From the NCBI RefSeq assembly GCF_002557795.1, contig NZ_CP023777.1, positions 1,442,001 to 1,506,000 of the forward strand: DNA of 64,000 nt, read 5' to 3'. Both the position numbers and the translations under genes were made by a program. The notes under the pieces are model-generated. The model did no database searches, was not told where the DNA came from, and saw only the letters and a program-made list of their open reading frames with translations. This document shows positions 45,399-53,113 of this stretch, piece by piece (positions within the stretch are counted from its first letter, which is position 1; each line of letters begins with the position of its first letter). This DNA comes from Chitinophaga caeni (GTDB taxonomy: Bacteria; Bacteroidota; Bacteroidia; Chitinophagales; Chitinophagaceae).

Positions 45399-45881
45399 AT
45401 GAAAAAACAATCCATTTTAATTGTATGCCTCGCACTCATGGGAACCATCTTGTTTGCTTGTAAGCCTAATGATGCAGCGCTCCAAAAAGATCTTAACAAC
45501 AAAATTGCTGTCGTGACCGGTGGTGTAACCGTTGACGTGAAAAATGGTGTTGCTACCTTGAGCGGTGAAGTTCAAGACGAAGCTACCAAGTCGCTGGTAG
45601 AAGAAACGGCGAAAGGTGTGAAAGGCATTAAAAGTGTCACGAACAATTTAACCGTAACCCCACCTCCTCCGCCCCCGGTAGAAATTAGCCCGGATGATAT
45701 GTTGAAATCAACCATCGATTCTTCCTTGCAGGCGAAAGGTATTACCGGTGTAAATGTCGCCGTGATGGATGGTGAGGTAACCTTAACCGGGGAAGCTCCG
45801 AAAGATAAATTAAAAGAAATAATGCAGGTTGCACAGGAAGCGAAACCTAAAAAAGTAGTGAACCAAATCACTTTGAAATAA
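45399..45881 (+). CDS. Lipoprotein with two BON domains
   Basis: 160 residues. Lipoprotein signal MKKQSILIVCLALMGTILFAC. BON 1 (about 30-88: LQKDLNNKIAVVTGGVTVDVKNGVATLSGEVQDEATKSLVEETAKGVKGIKSVTNNLTV), a short PPPPPP linker, and BON 2 (about 102-160: LKSTIDSSLQAKGITGVNVAVMDGEVTLTGEAPKD). BON domains bind membranes or phospholipid; family members (OsmY) protect the envelope under stress. Followed 42 bases later by a BON-LysM gene. Confidence 0.9.
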   Translation: MKKQSILIVCLALMGTILFACKPNDAALQKDLNNKIAVVTGGVTVDVKNGVATLSGEVQDEATKSLVEETAKGVKGIKSVTNNLTVTPPPPPPVEISPDDMLKSTIDSSLQAKGITGVNVAVMDGEVTLTGEAPKDKLKEIMQVAQEAKPKKVVNQITLK

Positions 45882-45923
45882 TTTGTACTTAAATACACAT
45901 TCAACCTAAAAAAATCTTACATC

Positions 45924-46307
45924 ATGGGATTACAAGATAAATACAAGGCGATCATCGACCAGGCCAATAGTGCCGGTGTGGTAGCTTTGAAAGTAACAGA
46001 AAATGATGGTGTATTGTACATCAATGGTGAAGCGCCTTCTGCTAATGTAAAGGATGAGCTGTGGAGCACGTACGAAAGGTTGGATCCTGAAATGCGCTCG
46101 GCAGACTTAGTGATGGATATCAAGGTTTCAGGTGGTGGCGCCGCTGCTCCTGCAACTTACGAAGTAAAACCCGGCGATAGTCTTTCGAAGATCGCGAAGA
46201 ACTACCCCGGCGTTTCTTGGCAGGATATCTTCAATGCAAACAAGGATCAAATCAAGGACCCTAATATGATTCACCCCGGGCAAAAACTTAAAATCCCGGT
46301 GCAATAA
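45924..46307 (+). CDS. BON-LysM protein (Kbp/YgaU-like)
   Basis: 127 residues without a signal peptide. BON-like N-terminus (about 1-70: YKAIIDQANSAGVVALKVTENDGVLYINGEAPSANVKDELWS) and a LysM domain (about 78-126: TYEVKPGDSLSKIAKNYPGVSWQDIFNANKDQIKDPNMIHPGQKLKIP). The same order occurs in E. coli Kbp (YgaU), a cytoplasmic potassium-binding protein of 149 residues. Whether it binds potassium here is inference. Forms a unit with the preceding double-BON lipoprotein gene. Confidence 0.88.
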   Translation: MGLQDKYKAIIDQANSAGVVALKVTENDGVLYINGEAPSANVKDELWSTYERLDPEMRSADLVMDIKVSGGGAAAPATYEVKPGDSLSKIAKNYPGVSWQDIFNANKDQIKDPNMIHPGQKLKIPVQ

Positions 46308-46326
46308 TTAGGTAGGTCTTCAATTT

Positions 46327-46390
46327 AAAAGGCATACTTGCTAATTTTTTATTCATATTGAAATAAAAATTGAAGCAGGTATGCCTTTAT
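46327..46390 (+). terminator. Long imperfect hairpin after the BON-LysM gene
   Basis: AAAAGGCATACTTGCT (46327 onward) pairs with AGCAGGTATGCCTTT (to 46388), with AT-rich internal pairing. Its 3' end abuts the target duplication of mobile-element copy 3. Confidence 0.65.
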
Positions 46391-46739
46391 ATTTATTATC
46401 ATTGTTGTCCGACTAAAATTGCATTCAATTTACTTGGATTCCTTACCTGGTCAAGGATATAAGCGAAGGATGATCTATTCAAAATCCCGGGAATCCCCGC
46501 CGAGAAAACCGTTAAACTTCGCATTTTTAATATCGAACGGTAGCTGGGCCATACAGTAGTACAAAAGCTCGATCGAGCGATCAAATTGGTGGCCGTAATG
46601 GCCAATTTGTGCCCTTTTCTTGTACTTTTTTGGGCAAGCAAAAAAGTACAAGAAACGAGCAGGTGGACATTCAATCGAACTATTGAGGGATCAAATTGCT
46701 CCCAGGTTAAAATATAGTCGGACAATAATGATTTATTAT
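46391..46739. mobile_element. MITE-like element, copy 3, with perfect 9-bp target duplication
   Basis: The element proper is 46400-46730 (331 bp). The left end begins CATTGTTGTCCGACTAAA; the right end is its complement with two differences. ATTTATTAT flanks it on both sides (46391-46399 and 46731-46739), a perfect duplication. The interior shares long near-identical blocks with copy 1 and carries a perfect 16-bp hairpin (46617-46632 / 46639-46654). No transposase gene. Inserted between the BON-LysM terminator and the 3' end of the acyltransferase gene. Confidence 0.9.
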
Positions 46740-46791
46740 AGTTAAATCCCCTCAGGGTTTAGGGAATTATCATTATCCCGTGGCTGTGGCT

Positions 46792-47676
46792 TTAATGAGC
46801 TTGCGCCCCCGTGCCGTATTCCGGCAAATATTTATGCTTCCATCTTCTATGGCTCCAAACCCAGCCTTCCGGCTCTTCATAAATTTTTGATTCCAAGTAT
46901 TTTACAAAAGCTTCAGTGATAACTCCATCGGGTGTATTGATCGGGTCTTCGAAGGCCAGCTTCAGTTCTGCTTTGTAATACCCCCTTTTGATTCTTTTTA
47001 TATTGGCAAAAACAACGGGGATATTATAGCGCTTGGCTTGGGTTTCGGGTCCCTTATAAAAAAGTGTCATCTGGTTGAGGAAGGGATACCAATACCCACG
47101 GTGTTTCTTACCGGGGTTCTGATCGGCCACTAAAGCGATCAGGTATTGTTTGCCTATCCAGGGAGTCATCGCATTTTTCATGTCGTTGGCCGGGAGCAGT
47201 ACGCTACCGAATTTTTCCCTGAAATGAATGAATACGCGGTTCATCGTTTTACTGCTGAGCGGCATGAAAACCACTAAAAACTTGAACGGTACGCCTTGCA
47301 TACAAAAGAGGTTGGCCCATTCCCAGTTGAAATTATGTCCCAGGTGTAATTGGCAACTTTTGCCCGCCGCATATAGGTCATGCAAGATGCTAAGATCACA
47401 TAGGAAACGTTTTTGTAATGATTTACGGCTCATCGTCAACAGCTTGATGGATTCCACCATCATATCCGTTAACCTGCGGTAATATTTTTTTGCTATAACC
47501 GTTAATTCCGCTTCACTTTTTCCGGGGAAAGCATTTCTCAAGTTTTGCATTACCACCTTTTTCCGGTAGCCCACCAGGTGATAAATAACGAGGTATATGA
47601 AATCACTTAGCAAGTACAGTAATGGAAAAGGTAATATTGAAACCAGGTAGAGTAAACCCAGGACTACATAATACAT
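46792..47676 (-). CDS. LpxL/HtrB-family lipid A-type acyltransferase
   Basis: 294 residues. N-terminal membrane helix (VVLGLLYLVSILPFPLLYLLSDFIYLVIYHLVGYRKKVVMQNLRNAFPGKSEAE). Catalytic HxxxxE is in LHLGHNFNWEWANL, and a second acyltransferase block reads LVADQNPGKKHRGYWYPFLNQMTLFYKGPETQAKRYNIPVVFANIKR. It transfers a second acyl chain to a lysophospholipid or lipid A precursor at the inner membrane. The gene lies 18 bases after nadB on the same strand; probably co-transcribed. Confidence 0.88.
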   Translation of the reverse strand: MYYVVLGLLYLVSILPFPLLYLLSDFIYLVIYHLVGYRKKVVMQNLRNAFPGKSEAELTVIAKKYYRRLTDMMVESIKLLTMSRKSLQKRFLCDLSILHDLYAAGKSCQLHLGHNFNWEWANLFCMQGVPFKFLVVFMPLSSKTMNRVFIHFREKFGSVLLPANDMKNAMTPWIGKQYLIALVADQNPGKKHRGYWYPFLNQMTLFYKGPETQAKRYNIPVVFANIKRIKRGYYKAELKLAFEDPINTPDGVITEAFVKYLESKIYEEPEGWVWSHRRWKHKYLPEYGTGAQAH

Positions 47677-47694
47677 ATTTGTTTCCTTCTACTG

Positions 47695-49293
47695 TTATAA
47701 AATGATGTTTTGTACGAGCGGACTTTTTTCCGGGTAGTCAGTATTGTAGTGCAAACCGCGGCTTTCGTGCCTGAAACTTGCGCCTTTTACTATTAAGTAT
47801 CCCACGGTAATAAGGTTACGCAGCTCGCATAATTGCGGTGAAAGCACCGTTTTGGCATACAAGGCTTCCGTTTCTTCATGCAACATATCCAGGCGGCGCA
47901 TCGCCCTGGCCAAACGGGTATTGGTTCTCACGATACCGACATAGTCGCTCATCACCTGTTTCAGTTCTTTTAAGCTTTGCGTGATGAGGATCATCTCTTT
48001 CGGTTCCGTTGTACCGCCGGCATCCCAATCCGGGATATCCTGTTTAAAAGAAATTTGATCGATCTTCTCCACCGCATCGAGATAGCAACGGTGCGCAAAT
48101 ACCATAGCTTCCAACAAGGAATTGGATGCGAGGCGGTTGGCGCCGTGTAAGCCCGTGCTGGCACACTCCCCGCAAGCATATAAATTACTGATAGAAGTTT
48201 GTCCCCATTCGTTTGTCTTGATCCCTCCACAACTATAATGTGCAGCGGGAGCAACAGGGATCATATCTTTAGTGATATCGATTCCTAGGGATTTGCATTT
48301 CTCGTAGATATTAGGGAAGTGGTGTATAAATTTCTGTAAATCCATATGCCTGCAATCCAGGTAAACATGCTCGGTACCCGAGATCTTCATCTCGCTATCG
48401 ATGGCCCTAGCCACGATATCGCGCGGCGCGAGCGACAGCCGGGGGTCATATTTATGCATGAAATCTTCGCCCTGTTTGTTTCGAAGGATACCCCCATCGC
48501 CACGTACGGCTTCGGTAATTAGAAAGGAAGGATTCTCCCCGGGCTGATGCAAGGCAGTTGGGTGAAACTGGATAAATTCCATGTTTTCGATCTTGCCTTT
48601 GGCGCGGTAAACCATTGCTACACCATCACCGGTTGCGATAACGGGATTGGTCGTTGCACGGTAAACTTGGCCATTACCACCGGTAGCCAGCAGGGTGATC
48701 TTACTGAGTATCTTTTCGATTTTTTTTGTTTGCTGGTTGAGGATATAAACACCGTAGCATTCGATGCCTATCGTGGATTTGGTTACGAGGTAACCGAGAT
48801 GGTGTTGGGTAATCAGGTCGATTACGAAACAATGCGAAATGATCTCGATATTTGATCTTTGGTGGATGGCTTCTAATAAGGCCCGTTCAATTTCTTTGCC
48901 GGTGACATCTTTATGGTGAATTACGCGGAATTCGGAATGACCGCCTTCACGGCCGTTAGCAAAATTACCGGCTGCGTTTTTATCAAAGTTTGTACCCCAT
49001 TCTATGATTTCATTTACCCGGGCAGGCCCTTCTTTGACAACGATTTCAACAACTTTCTCATTGCAAAGCCCATCGCCGGCAATCAAGGTATCTTCGATGT
49101 GTTTTTCGAAGCTATCGTGTTCCAAATCGTTTACTACGGCAACACCGCCCTGGGCGTACTTTGTATTCGTTTCATCTTCCCTTGACTTGGTAATAATCGT
49201 CACCTTTTTGCCGGGAAATTTATCGGCAATTTTTAATGCGTATGTGAGTCCGGCAATACCAGAGCCTACAACCAAAAAATCTGTCTGATACAT
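47695..49293 (-). CDS. nadB: L-aspartate oxidase
   Basis: 532 residues from ATG 49293 (a TTG at 49302 adds three codons). FAD Rossmann motif FLVVGSGIAGLTYALKIAD at the start, TNTKYAQGGVAVVND, REGGHSEFRVIHHKDVTGKEIE, LLATGGNGQVYRATTNP, EFIQFHPTALHQPGENPSFLITEAVRGDGG, PAAHYSCGGIKTNEWGQTS, GLHGANRLASNSLLEAMVFAHR. It oxidises L-aspartate to iminoaspartate, the first step of NAD synthesis. The quinolinate synthase partner (nadA) is not in the window. Confidence 0.95.
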   Translation of the reverse strand: MYQTDFLVVGSGIAGLTYALKIADKFPGKKVTIITKSREDETNTKYAQGGVAVVNDLEHDSFEKHIEDTLIAGDGLCNEKVVEIVVKEGPARVNEIIEWGTNFDKNAAGNFANGREGGHSEFRVIHHKDVTGKEIERALLEAIHQRSNIEIISHCFVIDLITQHHLGYLVTKSTIGIECYGVYILNQQTKKIEKILSKITLLATGGNGQVYRATTNPVIATGDGVAMVYRAKGKIENMEFIQFHPTALHQPGENPSFLITEAVRGDGGILRNKQGEDFMHKYDPRLSLAPRDIVARAIDSEMKISGTEHVYLDCRHMDLQKFIHHFPNIYEKCKSLGIDITKDMIPVAPAAHYSCGGIKTNEWGQTSISNLYACGECASTGLHGANRLASNSLLEAMVFAHRCYLDAVEKIDQISFKQDIPDWDAGGTTEPKEMILITQSLKELKQVMSDYVGIVRTNTRLARAMRRLDMLHEETEALYAKTVLSPQLCELRNLITVGYLIVKGASFRHESRGLHYNTDYPEKSPLVQNIIL

Positions 49294-49390
49294 AATCTTC
49301 AAAAGTACGCAATTTTCGCATTTGAAGTGATGTATTTCAAGGTTTAAGGGTTTATATAATATAGATTTTAATGAAATTATAACCCATGTT

Positions 49391-50071
49391 TTACCAGGCT
49401 CTTTTCAAGTATTTAGAAGCGCCTTCCACTAGGCACCATTGCGCTAAACCGTAACTGAGCATGATAAATATACCGCCACCTTTAACCGGTTGGTAAAATC
49501 TATCATATGCCAAGATAGAATCTGACAGGACAAAAAGTATGGCCCCGGTTAAAAGAAACTTTACAAAATCATATGACAGGTGGGCATAGGAAAAGATACA
49601 GCTCATCAACATCACCGTGATGGCAATGGCATAAATAATAACGGGTAACGCCATATTACCTAGGTGCGGGTACAAGAATGCAACTAATGAGACCGCGTAT
49701 AACAGCACAAAAGATGCATACCATAAATTGTTATGATTAACTATGCTTTTGGGAAGTCTACTTTGAATAAAAAAGATGGTGTACATAATATGCGCAAGTA
49801 GGAATGATGATAAACCCAGCATGAAAAAGGTACTGTCGGTTCCATTGATCAATAACATTATATCACCCCACCAAGAGAATACCAGCGCTAAGAAAATTAT
49901 GTTCCTCGATCTATAGGTTGTATGGCCTACTTGCATCCAGTAATAGAGGGCCAGCAAAATCATCAGGGAAGGCTTCGTGATGTATCGTAAAAGGTCTACT
50001 TTATAGAATATTGCATAGATATCAATCAATAACAATAGAAAATAAAGAGTACCCCAAATATATTTTTGCAT
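49391..50071 (-). CDS. Lysoplasmalogenase (YhhN/TMEM86 family)
   Basis: 226 residues, about eight membrane helices. Family landmarks: ITKPSLMILLALYYW, ALVFSWWGDIMLL, FMLGLSSFLLAHIMYTIFFI, GAILFVLSDSILAYDRFYQPVKGGGIFIMLSYGLAQWCLVEG. The conserved aspartates in WWGD and LSDS are the proposed active-site residues. It cleaves the vinyl-ether bond of lysoplasmalogens in mammals; the bacterial substrate is less clear. It is the first gene after the histidine kinase on this strand. Confidence 0.85.
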   Translation of the reverse strand: MQKYIWGTLYFLLLLIDIYAIFYKVDLLRYITKPSLMILLALYYWMQVGHTTYRSRNIIFLALVFSWWGDIMLLINGTDSTFFMLGLSSFLLAHIMYTIFFIQSRLPKSIVNHNNLWYASFVLLYAVSLVAFLYPHLGNMALPVIIYAIAITVMLMSCIFSYAHLSYDFVKFLLTGAILFVLSDSILAYDRFYQPVKGGGIFIMLSYGLAQWCLVEGASKYLKRAW

Positions 50072-50109
50072 AACGTACAGGAAATAACTCCGAACAACTT
50101 ACGCCTAAT

Positions 50110-51447
50110 TTATGTATTTAACAAGATATAAAATGAAGTGCCTTCACCGGGCGGACTTTCCACTTTTAATTGTCCGCCGTGCATCTGTATAATTTGTTGT
50201 GACAAGCTTAAACCGATGCCCGATCCCTTTTTCTTCGTTGTGAAGAAGGGGATAAATATTTTTTGTAGGGCTTCTTGTTCGATGCCTGGGCCATTATCAA
50301 TAATTGCGATGCAAATTTGTTGTGAGCTATTAATAAAACCTTTAACTTCAATCTTAGGATTTTCGGTATGCTCCAAGGCATCCATCGCGTTTTTAACCAG
50401 GTTAATTAATACCATTTGCATTTGTGCCTGGTCTGCACGGATCTCGGTATTCGGCGCTTCTATTTGCAACCTGAAAGAAATACCTTTCCCCTTGATTTCA
50501 CTGTATAACAAATTACTGATGGTGTTCAAAAGATTGTCGAGTCGGACAAATGTAAATACGGGTTTGGGCAAGGTTGTATAATCCCGGTAAGCATTTACAA
50601 AATTCATGATGCCTTTACTCCTGTTTTCAATTGTTTGCAATGCTTCTTGCAGGTCTATCACGGCTTCGTTTCCACCGGGTACAGCGGGTACAAGATCCAG
50701 GTCAACGATCTCTTTCATCGTGCCGATCAAGGAAACGATCGGTGTAATTGAATTCATGATTTCATGACGTAAAATCTTCGTTAGATTTTGCCAAGCTTCT
50801 AACTCTTTCCGTTGTAGTTCGCCATGTATATTTTGAATAGAAATCAATTTCACGAAGCGACCCTGTAGCCTTACGGTGGTGGCATTAATTGATAATTGCT
50901 GCCCGTTCGGCGTGGGGTATAAAAACTTGCTGCCCGCGGGAATTTCGTGCAGCAGCCCCGGCAGATCCGGGTAAGTGCTCCCGAGCTCCGCTAAATATCT
51001 TAAGCGGTAAATACCTAGTAAGCGGAAAGCCGCGGGATTGATTAACTCGATTTTACCATCGGCGTCAAAGGAAAGCACCCCTACCGAAACGTGTTGGATA
51101 ATCGTATCAATATATTTCAGGTTTGCTTCACGATCTGCCCTAGTTTGTCGAAAAGCTTCCAATACCTCGTTGAATTGCATATTCAGTGCTTTAAAACTTT
51201 CCCCGAGCTTATTGTCAGCGCTGAACCGTACCGAGAAATCTTCATAGCGGATCGCTTCTAAAAACAAGGACAACTTGCGGTTGACCCTTGTGGCGAAGTG
51301 ATGCATTTGATAGGTTTGTACGATCAGTAATACCAAGAAGAGTAGCACCAGCAAAGGCATATGGCTGAATGCTGCCCAAGTACCTGCACTGATGGTCAAT
51401 ACCATTAAGAATATCCTAACAAGAATATTGATACTAAATTTTTTCAA
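50110..51447 (-). CDS. Sensor histidine kinase of the neighbouring NtrC-type regulator
   Basis: 445 residues if started at the TTG at 51447, 13 bases after the regulator's stop; a GTG at 51501 overlaps the regulator by 41 bases and is the alternative. Two membrane helices (ILVRIFLMVLTISAGTWAAF and PLLVLLFLVLLIVQTY), HAMP-like linker, PAS domain (TIIQHVSVGVLSFDADGKIELINPAAFRLLG), HisKA with LRHEIMNSITPIVSLIG (phospho-His), N box MVLINLVKNAMDAL, G boxes DNGPGIE and KKGSGIGLSLSQQIIQMHGG. It should phosphorylate the regulator encoded just upstream. Confidence 0.9.
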   Translation of the reverse strand: MKKFSINILVRIFLMVLTISAGTWAAFSHMPLLVLLFLVLLIVQTYQMHHFATRVNRKLSLFLEAIRYEDFSVRFSADNKLGESFKALNMQFNEVLEAFRQTRADREANLKYIDTIIQHVSVGVLSFDADGKIELINPAAFRLLGIYRLRYLAELGSTYPDLPGLLHEIPAGSKFLYPTPNGQQLSINATTVRLQGRFVKLISIQNIHGELQRKELEAWQNLTKILRHEIMNSITPIVSLIGTMKEIVDLDLVPAVPGGNEAVIDLQEALQTIENRSKGIMNFVNAYRDYTTLPKPVFTFVRLDNLLNTISNLLYSEIKGKGISFRLQIEAPNTEIRADQAQMQMVLINLVKNAMDALEHTENPKIEVKGFINSSQQICIAIIDNGPGIEQEALQKIFIPFFTTKKKGSGIGLSLSQQIIQMHGGQLKVESPPGEGTSFYILLNT

Positions 51448-51460
51448 ACGAATCGGTTTA

Positions 51461-52825
51461 TCAGATATTATATTTTTCCAATCTACGGTACAGTGCGGCA
51501 CGACTAAGTCCCAACTCCTTGGCGGCTTCGGTAATATTACCGTTGAATTTTTTCAAGGCTTGGTTAATCATGTTGCGCTCCATTTCTTCAAGGTTGTAAC
51601 CGGTATCCATGGATTTATCGTTGTTGTTATTGTTGGATTTCATGAATACATCCTTCGGCATCAAACTTTTTCCCTGGGAAAGGATAACGGCGCGTTCTAT
51701 GGCGTGTTGTAATTCCCTTACATTACCCGGCCAATCATATTGTTCCATTTGTGTAACAAGCGTATCATGCAAGAATGCAACAGGGCGATTATATTTTTTG
51801 CGGTAAATTCCGAGGAAGTATTCTGCTAACATCACGATATCTTCCTGGCGTTCCCTTAATGCCGGTAGATGTAACTCGATGGTGTTGATGCGGTATAATA
51901 AGTCCTGCCGGAATAGGTGTTGCGCAGCCATCTGTTCTATGTTTCTATTGGTGGCGCAAATTAGCCTTACATCAACCGGTACAGCTTTATTGGAGCCTAC
52001 TTTGGTGATAGAACGATTTTGTAGAACGGTTAGTAATTTTGCTTGGAAGGGAAGGGTAATATTCCCGATTTCATCTAGGAAAATACTTCCCTGGTGTGCT
52101 TCTTCAAACCTGCCGGTCCTATCTTCGCGTGCATCGGTGAAGGCGCCTTTAACGTGCCCGAAAAGCTCGCTTTCGAAAAGGGTCTCACTCAATGCACCTA
52201 AATCTACATTTACGAAGGGTTGCCCATTCCTATGTGAAAGTTGGTGAATATGCCGCGCCAATAAATCTTTACCGGTACCATTTTCTCCTAAGATCAGGAT
52301 ATTGGCATCTGTTTCGGCAACCCTGGCCGCCGTATCCAATAATTCTTTCATAGCGGGGCTGTCCCCGATAATAGGATTTTCAGAACCGGTAACCGCTTTA
52401 TTGCTAAAGGATTTGCTGGCCTGGGTTTGCTCTTGTTTATTTTCAATGGCATGTTGTAGCGTGGCTATTAATTTCTCATTTTCCCATGGTTTTAATACGA
52501 AATCCACGGCCCCTGCTTTAATAGCCCGTACTGCCATTTCCACATCGCCATAAGCCGTGAAGAGTACGACAGCAGCGTCCGGTTTGATATCTAGTATCTT
52601 GTCCAACCATTCGAAACCTTCCTTACCGCTGCTAAGATCCCTGGTAAAGTTCATATCCAGTAATATCACATCATAGTCGAAGTTCGTTACCAGGTAAGGG
52701 ATTTTTTGAGGATTCTTCTCAAAATCTACCTGCGAAAAATGTCGTTTCAATAATAATCGGGCGGCTCTGAGCACATCCGCATCATCATCTACAATTAAAA
52801 CTTTGCCTGGGTGAATTGTATTCAT
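51461..52825 (-). CDS. NtrC-family sigma-54-dependent response regulator
   Basis: 454 residues. Receiver (about 8-125) with VLIVDDDADVL, the phospho-Asp in VILLDMNF, and FVLKPWENEKL. AAA+ domain (about 148-380): Walker A GENGTGKD, GHVKGAFTDAREDRTGRFEEA where the sigma-54-contact GAFTGA reads GAFTDA, Walker B GSIFLDEIGN, ATNRNIEQM, YDWPGNVRELQHAIERAVIL. Fis-type HTH at the end (LKKFNGNITEAAKELGLSRAALYRRLEKYNI). It activates sigma-54 promoters; a candidate promoter and two tandem binding sites lie in the divergent spacer at 52980-53084. Confidence 0.93.
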   Translation of the reverse strand: MNTIHPGKVLIVDDDADVLRAARLLLKRHFSQVDFEKNPQKIPYLVTNFDYDVILLDMNFTRDLSSGKEGFEWLDKILDIKPDAAVVLFTAYGDVEMAVRAIKAGAVDFVLKPWENEKLIATLQHAIENKQEQTQASKSFSNKAVTGSENPIIGDSPAMKELLDTAARVAETDANILILGENGTGKDLLARHIHQLSHRNGQPFVNVDLGALSETLFESELFGHVKGAFTDAREDRTGRFEEAHQGSIFLDEIGNITLPFQAKLLTVLQNRSITKVGSNKAVPVDVRLICATNRNIEQMAAQHLFRQDLLYRINTIELHLPALRERQEDIVMLAEYFLGIYRKKYNRPVAFLHDTLVTQMEQYDWPGNVRELQHAIERAVILSQGKSLMPKDVFMKSNNNNNDKSMDTGYNLEEMERNMINQALKKFNGNITEAAKELGLSRAALYRRLEKYNI

Positions 52826-52979
52826 ATATAATGTTTTCTAAAAATCAATCTAACAAATGGCGTTCCTAAACTATCCGAGCAACTTTTTCGAAAGGGCACA
52901 ATGGGCGCAATTACAATATTAATCAAACTATCAACAGGAATAATTACATTTTTCAATATAGATCAATTATCCACCAAAC

Positions 52980-53016
52980 TGTCCGATTCCGAACACATGA
53001 TGTCCACTACAGAACA
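52980..53016 (+). promoter_or_regulatory. Tandem dyads: candidate upstream activator sites
   Basis: TGTCC-N6-GAACA occurs at 52980-52995 and again at 53001-53016, start-to-start distance 21 bp, two helical turns. Each is an imperfect inverted repeat (TGTyC ... GrACA). They lie 54-90 bases upstream of the sigma-54-like element, the usual position for NtrC-type binding. The assigned binder (the 51461 regulator) is inference. Confidence 0.6.
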
Positions 53017-53069
53017 TTTTTTGAGGATGCATTTCCCTTAAATTAGCCACCATGGCGGTTTGGTCTGTT

Positions 53070-53084
53070 TGGCATATAGATTGG
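53070..53084 (+). promoter_or_regulatory. Sigma-54-like -24/-12 promoter of the efflux operon
   Basis: TGGCATATAGATTGG aligns to the consensus TGGCACG-N4-TTGC with the right spacing: GG at -24 and TTG at -12 are kept, three positions differ. The transcript would begin near 53096, 18 bases before the HlyD gene. The divergent gene encodes a sigma-54 activator. Confidence 0.55.
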
Positions 53085-53113
53085 AAAAAGCATTATGCAA
53101 ATTTTTTTAAGCA

